Assembly: GCA_964394585.1 (NCBI GenBank)
Contig: CAYMYI010000054.1
Coordinates: forward strand, 1 to 26,123
Direction: 5' to 3'
Origin: CAYUJH01 sp964394585
GTDB taxonomy: Bacteria > Bacteroidota > Bacteroidia > Cytophagales > Flammeovirgaceae
Length of the DNA stretch: 26,123 nucleotides
The translations under genes and the position numbers were made by a program. This document shows positions 23,870-26,123 of this stretch, piece by piece; position 1 is the stretch's first letter; each line of letters begins with the position of its first letter. The notes under the pieces were generated by a model. That model did not search any database and was not told the origin of the DNA. It saw only the letters and a program-made list of their open reading frames with translations.

Positions 23870-25150
23870 TTACACAGTGGCAAGTTGGGGCTTACGAGTT
23901 GTAATGCTTTCGAAGGCTTGTGCTAAGTCGCGCTGGATGTCTTCTGGGTGCTCTACACCCACCGAAAGACGAATGAGTGAAGGGGTAATGCCCATTTCTT
24001 CGCATAGTTCGGCAGATACACCAGCATGGGTCATGGTGCGAGGGTGCTGCGCTAAGCTTTCGGTGCTACCCAAGCTTACGGCGAGTTTCACCAAGCGCAG
24101 GCTATTCAAAAACTGGAATGCTTCGGTTTCCCCTCCTGCCATATCGAACGAAATCATGGCACCGGGGGCAAGGCATTGTTGGTGGTAGACTCGTGCTGCC
24201 TCCGAGTCTTCGGGCAAATGTCCTAAGTAGTATACGCGCTCTACTTGCGGATGCGTTGCTAAGTATGTTGCAATTTCCTGAGCGTTCGCCAATTGTTTAT
24301 CCATACGGAGCTTCAAGGTTTCTAAGCTGCGCAATAATAGCCAACTTGTATGCGGGCTTGCCATGTTGCCCATAAAGGTGCGCATCCCTTTTACTTGTTG
24401 GATAAGCAGCTCCGAGCCAAGCACAGCTCCGGCAATTACATCGCTATGCCCGGCAATGTATTTTGTAGCAGAGTACAACACCAAATCGGCACCGTGTTGC
24501 AAAGGGTGTTGCCATAGTGGTCCAAGGTAGGTATTGTCTACGGCAAATAGCACGTCTTTTTCTTCAGTGCTAAAGCGCCTAGCTATTCGGCTACACATGG
24601 CAAGATCTACCAAATGGTTGGTAGGATTCGCAGGGGTTTCCGCATAAATCATCCGTAGGCGGCTGGCTTTGCCAGTGGCTTGTAACATAGCCACAATTTC
24701 TTCCTCGGTTTGCCAAGGGCGAAACCCGATGATTTCTATGCCGATAGAAGGCAAGAACTCGTGAATGAAATGATCGGTGCCGCCATACGTCGGGTTGCTG
24801 AATAGCAAAACATCGCCTGGTTTTAAAAAAGTTAGAAACACTGTAGAAATCGCAGCCATGCCGCTCTCGAAGGCGGCAGCCGCTTCCGCATTTTCCCATA
24901 CGGCGAGCCGTTTTTCCACTAACGATAAGTTAGGGTTATCGAGTCGGCTGTAGATCATACCAATCGATTCGTTAGGGCTGGGTTCGCGTAAACCATAGGC
25001 AAGTTCAAAGTAGGCTTTTCCTTGTTCGGCAGTAGCAAAGGTAAACGTAGAAGTTTGGTAAAGAGGGGCTTTTACAGCACCATGAGCTTCTTGGGGGTGA
25101 AATCCGTAGCTCATCATGGCACTTTCTGGATGTAGGGTGGGGTTGTTCAT
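23870..25150 (-). CDS. Cystathionine gamma-synthase family PLP-dependent enzyme
   Basis: This 426-aa enzyme of the Cys/Met-metabolism PLP family (transsulfuration) acts on sulfur amino acids in the cytosol. Visible are YSRLDNPN (68-75), FESGMAA (94-100), SNPTYGGTDHF (118-128), the phosphate/ring-binding FAVDNTYLGPLWQHP (D205) and the PLP lysine K230 in YSATKYIAGHSDV. SLGSTESLAQHP is near the end. The position of the catalytic cysteine of methionine gamma-lyases is here in TYGGT, so gamma-synthase or gamma-lyase activity fits better; the exact reaction is uncertain. It is transcribed away from an Lrp/AsnC regulator across 155 bp, suggesting amino-acid-responsive control. Confidence 0.9.
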   Translation of the reverse strand: MNNPTLHPESAMMSYGFHPQEAHGAVKAPLYQTSTFTFATAEQGKAYFELAYGLREPSPNESIGMIYSRLDNPNLSLVEKRLAVWENAEAAAAFESGMAAISTVFLTFLKPGDVLLFSNPTYGGTDHFIHEFLPSIGIEIIGFRPWQTEEEIVAMLQATGKASRLRMIYAETPANPTNHLVDLAMCSRIARRFSTEEKDVLFAVDNTYLGPLWQHPLQHGADLVLYSATKYIAGHSDVIAGAVLGSELLIQQVKGMRTFMGNMASPHTSWLLLRSLETLKLRMDKQLANAQEIATYLATHPQVERVYYLGHLPEDSEAARVYHQQCLAPGAMISFDMAGGETEAFQFLNSLRLVKLAVSLGSTESLAQHPRTMTHAGVSAELCEEMGITPSLIRLSVGVEHPEDIQRDLAQAFESITTRKPQLATV

Positions 25151-25219
25151 AACTATATGTTGTTTTATGCTAAAAAATCAACACAATAGTAGTTAATTTT
25201 CTTTTCTATTTTTATTTAG

Positions 25220-25255
25220 CAAAAATATTATCTATAGTAATTCTATTTGATAGAA
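25220..25255 (-). promoter_or_regulatory. Promoter and palindrome in the Lrp/PLP-enzyme divergent region
   Basis: On the minus strand TATTTTTG (25220-25227) matches TAnnTTTG exactly and would start transcription near 25213, but no TTG is found at -33. At that place lies the perfect 15-bp palindrome TTCTATTTGATAGAA (25241-25255), the size of a typical Lrp/AsnC half-site pair. An activator or autorepressor site for the adjacent Lrp-type protein is plausible. Confidence 0.5.
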
Positions 25256-25305
25256 ATTTATACTAAATGTACTGAGTTTTAATTGTATTATAAGAAAAAA
25301 AATCT

Positions 25306-25770
25306 GTGCCCTTTACCGATACTACCGATATAGCCATCTTGCGTTTGTTACAGCACGATGCAAAACTGACCATTAAAGAAATTGCCGCAAAGCTTTCGTT
25401 AACACCTACGCCGGTGCACGAACGCATCAAAAAGTTGGAGAAGAGTGGGTATATTTCCGCATATCGTGCAGTATTAAACCGGCAAAAATTAGACTTAAGC
25501 CTGTTGGTTTTTTGCAATGTTACCTTAGAGGCTCACCATAGCGAATACATCGCCCAATTTGAGAGCGATGTACAGCAGCTACCCGAAGTGGTAGAGTGTT
25601 ACCACGTTGCGGGTATGTTCGACTATCTCTTAAAAGTAATGGTAACCGATATGGAAACGTATCAGGCGTTTGTAACGCAACGGCTGGCTGCATTGCCCAA
25701 CATCCGCAATGTGCAGAGCTTCTTTGTGATGACCGAAGTGAAAAATGAAGGAGCACTGCCTTTACCGTAG
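25306..25770 (+). CDS. Lrp/AsnC family transcriptional regulator
   Basis: This 154-aa protein has an N-terminal winged helix-turn-helix (about 5-55, LTIKEIAAKLSLTPTPVHER) and a C-terminal RAM ligand-binding domain (about 65-145, with VVECYHVAGMFDYLLKVMV and NIRNVQSFFVMTEVK). It is the usual length for this family, which senses amino acids and binds DNA as dimers to octamers. The start is GTG at 25306: no in-frame ATG precedes the helix-turn-helix, and a stop lies shortly upstream. It diverges from the cystathionine gamma-synthase-family gene, its likely target. Confidence 0.92.
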   Translation: MPFTDTTDIAILRLLQHDAKLTIKEIAAKLSLTPTPVHERIKKLEKSGYISAYRAVLNRQKLDLSLLVFCNVTLEAHHSEYIAQFESDVQQLPEVVECYHVAGMFDYLLKVMVTDMETYQAFVTQRLAALPNIRNVQSFFVMTEVKNEGALPLP

Positions 25771-25817
25771 CATAAGGCAAAACCGATAGATACGTCTCTT
25801 GCGTGTATAGCGTTTTC

Positions 25818-26123
25818 TTACTGTTTTAATACGGCCGCTGCCTTTTGAAAGTTAGCCCCTCGGACGTGTACAAAGTAGTGCCCTTTGCGTAGGGTATCGG
25901 TGTTCCATTGTAGCGTTTGGATTCCTTTAGGGGAGGCACCCTCAAAGATAGTTTGTACGACTCGCCCTTGTACATCAACGAGGGCAATATGTACAGGCGT
26001 ACCGTCGGAAATATACCGGATTTTCGCCGTGCTTCTTAAAGGGTTTGGATACACTTGTAGAGGTTTTTCATTGTTCAAATCCCACCCTTCAAGGCTGGTA
26101 ACCGCATTGGTTTGTAGAATAGG
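25818..26123 (-). CDS. T9SS sorting-domain protein, C-terminal end only
   Basis: The frame is open to the window edge, so only the last 101 residues are visible. They form a type A T9SS C-terminal sorting domain: LQVYPNPLRSTAKIRYIS, then VHIALVDVQGRVVQTIFEG, GIQTLQWNTDTLRKGHYFV and a final KAAAVLKQ. The domain directs proteins through the type IX system to the cell surface and is then removed or anchored. The function of the cargo lies outside the window. The short gap from the Lrp gene shows no clear terminator. Confidence 0.88.
   Translation of the reverse strand, partial: PILQTNAVTSLEGWDLNNEKPLQVYPNPLRSTAKIRYISDGTPVHIALVDVQGRVVQTIFEGASPKGIQTLQWNTDTLRKGHYFVHVRGANFQKAAAVLKQ

Noticed and set aside
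23870..25150. Methionine gamma-lyase as the specific name for the PLP enzyme
   Set aside because: The catalytic cysteine region of those enzymes is TYGGT here, so only the broader family name is supported.
25151..25220. SAM or other sulfur riboswitch ahead of the cystathionine gamma-synthase-family gene
   Set aside because: The predicted leader is only about 60 nt and AT-rich, with no paired regions resembling a known aptamer.
1..26123. CRISPR array, prophage, insertion sequence or integrase
   Set aside because: No regularly spaced repeats, transposase, phage structural gene or recombinase was seen on either strand.

Overview
The window looks like a chromosomal segment of a Bacteroidota bacterium, probably from the Cytophagales and relatives (inferred). 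The signs are Bacteroidota-type promoters (TTG, about 20 bp, TAnnTTTG), two proteins with type IX secretion (T9SS) C-terminal sorting domains, Bat-type VWA and TPR genes, a PD40/OmpA outer-membrane protein, a YpdA-type reductase and tRNA genes with no encoded CCA. The sequence is a draft: it holds three 10-N gaps and one 100-N gap, each inside a gene. Three of the four gene frames only make sense if the N count is not the true gap length.

Layout. 1-340: a minus-strand tRNA cluster (Ser-GCT, Pro-TGG, Arg-TCT) with its promoter. 510-2419: batB-like and batC-like genes with no batA, batD or batE beside them. 2571-3625: a Uma2-type nuclease and the C-terminal remnant of an Rpn-like nuclease gene. 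3708-6587: a DUF368 lipid-carrier transporter (gapped), an NAD(P)H-dependent medium-chain reductase and an M48 lipoprotein protease. 6701-10266 (minus): a 928-aa cytosolic protein whose C-terminal M48-like domain has lost two zinc ligands, preceded by a PAP2 phosphatase. 10432-13666: a secreted Asp-box (BNR) propeller protein with FnIII and T9SS sorting domains, with a 100-N gap in the FnIII domain. 13854-14777: pyrB. 14875-16451 (minus): NfeD-like membrane protease, then a small HMA metal-binding protein. 16665-18492: ypdA, then a toxin-antitoxin pair lying between the true 3' end of ypdA and an exact 97-bp second copy of it. 18856-19937 (minus): a PfkB sugar kinase broken by a gap and by a piece resembling cheB. 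20284-23690 (minus): an operon of a PD40/OmpA protein and an outer-membrane beta-barrel. 23870-25770: a cystathionine gamma-synthase-family enzyme diverging from an Lrp/AsnC regulator across a short region with a perfect palindrome. 25818-26123: the C-terminus of another T9SS cargo that runs off the window.

How the genes relate. Most of the window is unlinked housekeeping and envelope genes. The clear functional units are the tRNA operon, batB-batC, nfeD-HMA, the OmpA/barrel operon, the toxin-antitoxin pair and the Lrp/PLP-enzyme divergon. DUF368 and PAP2 proteins could both act on the undecaprenyl carrier, but they are not in one operon. The observations most worth following are the toxin-antitoxin cassette with its 97-bp target-gene duplication, the apparent M48 pseudoprotease, and the cheB-like fragment inside pfkB, which is most likely an assembly chimera.
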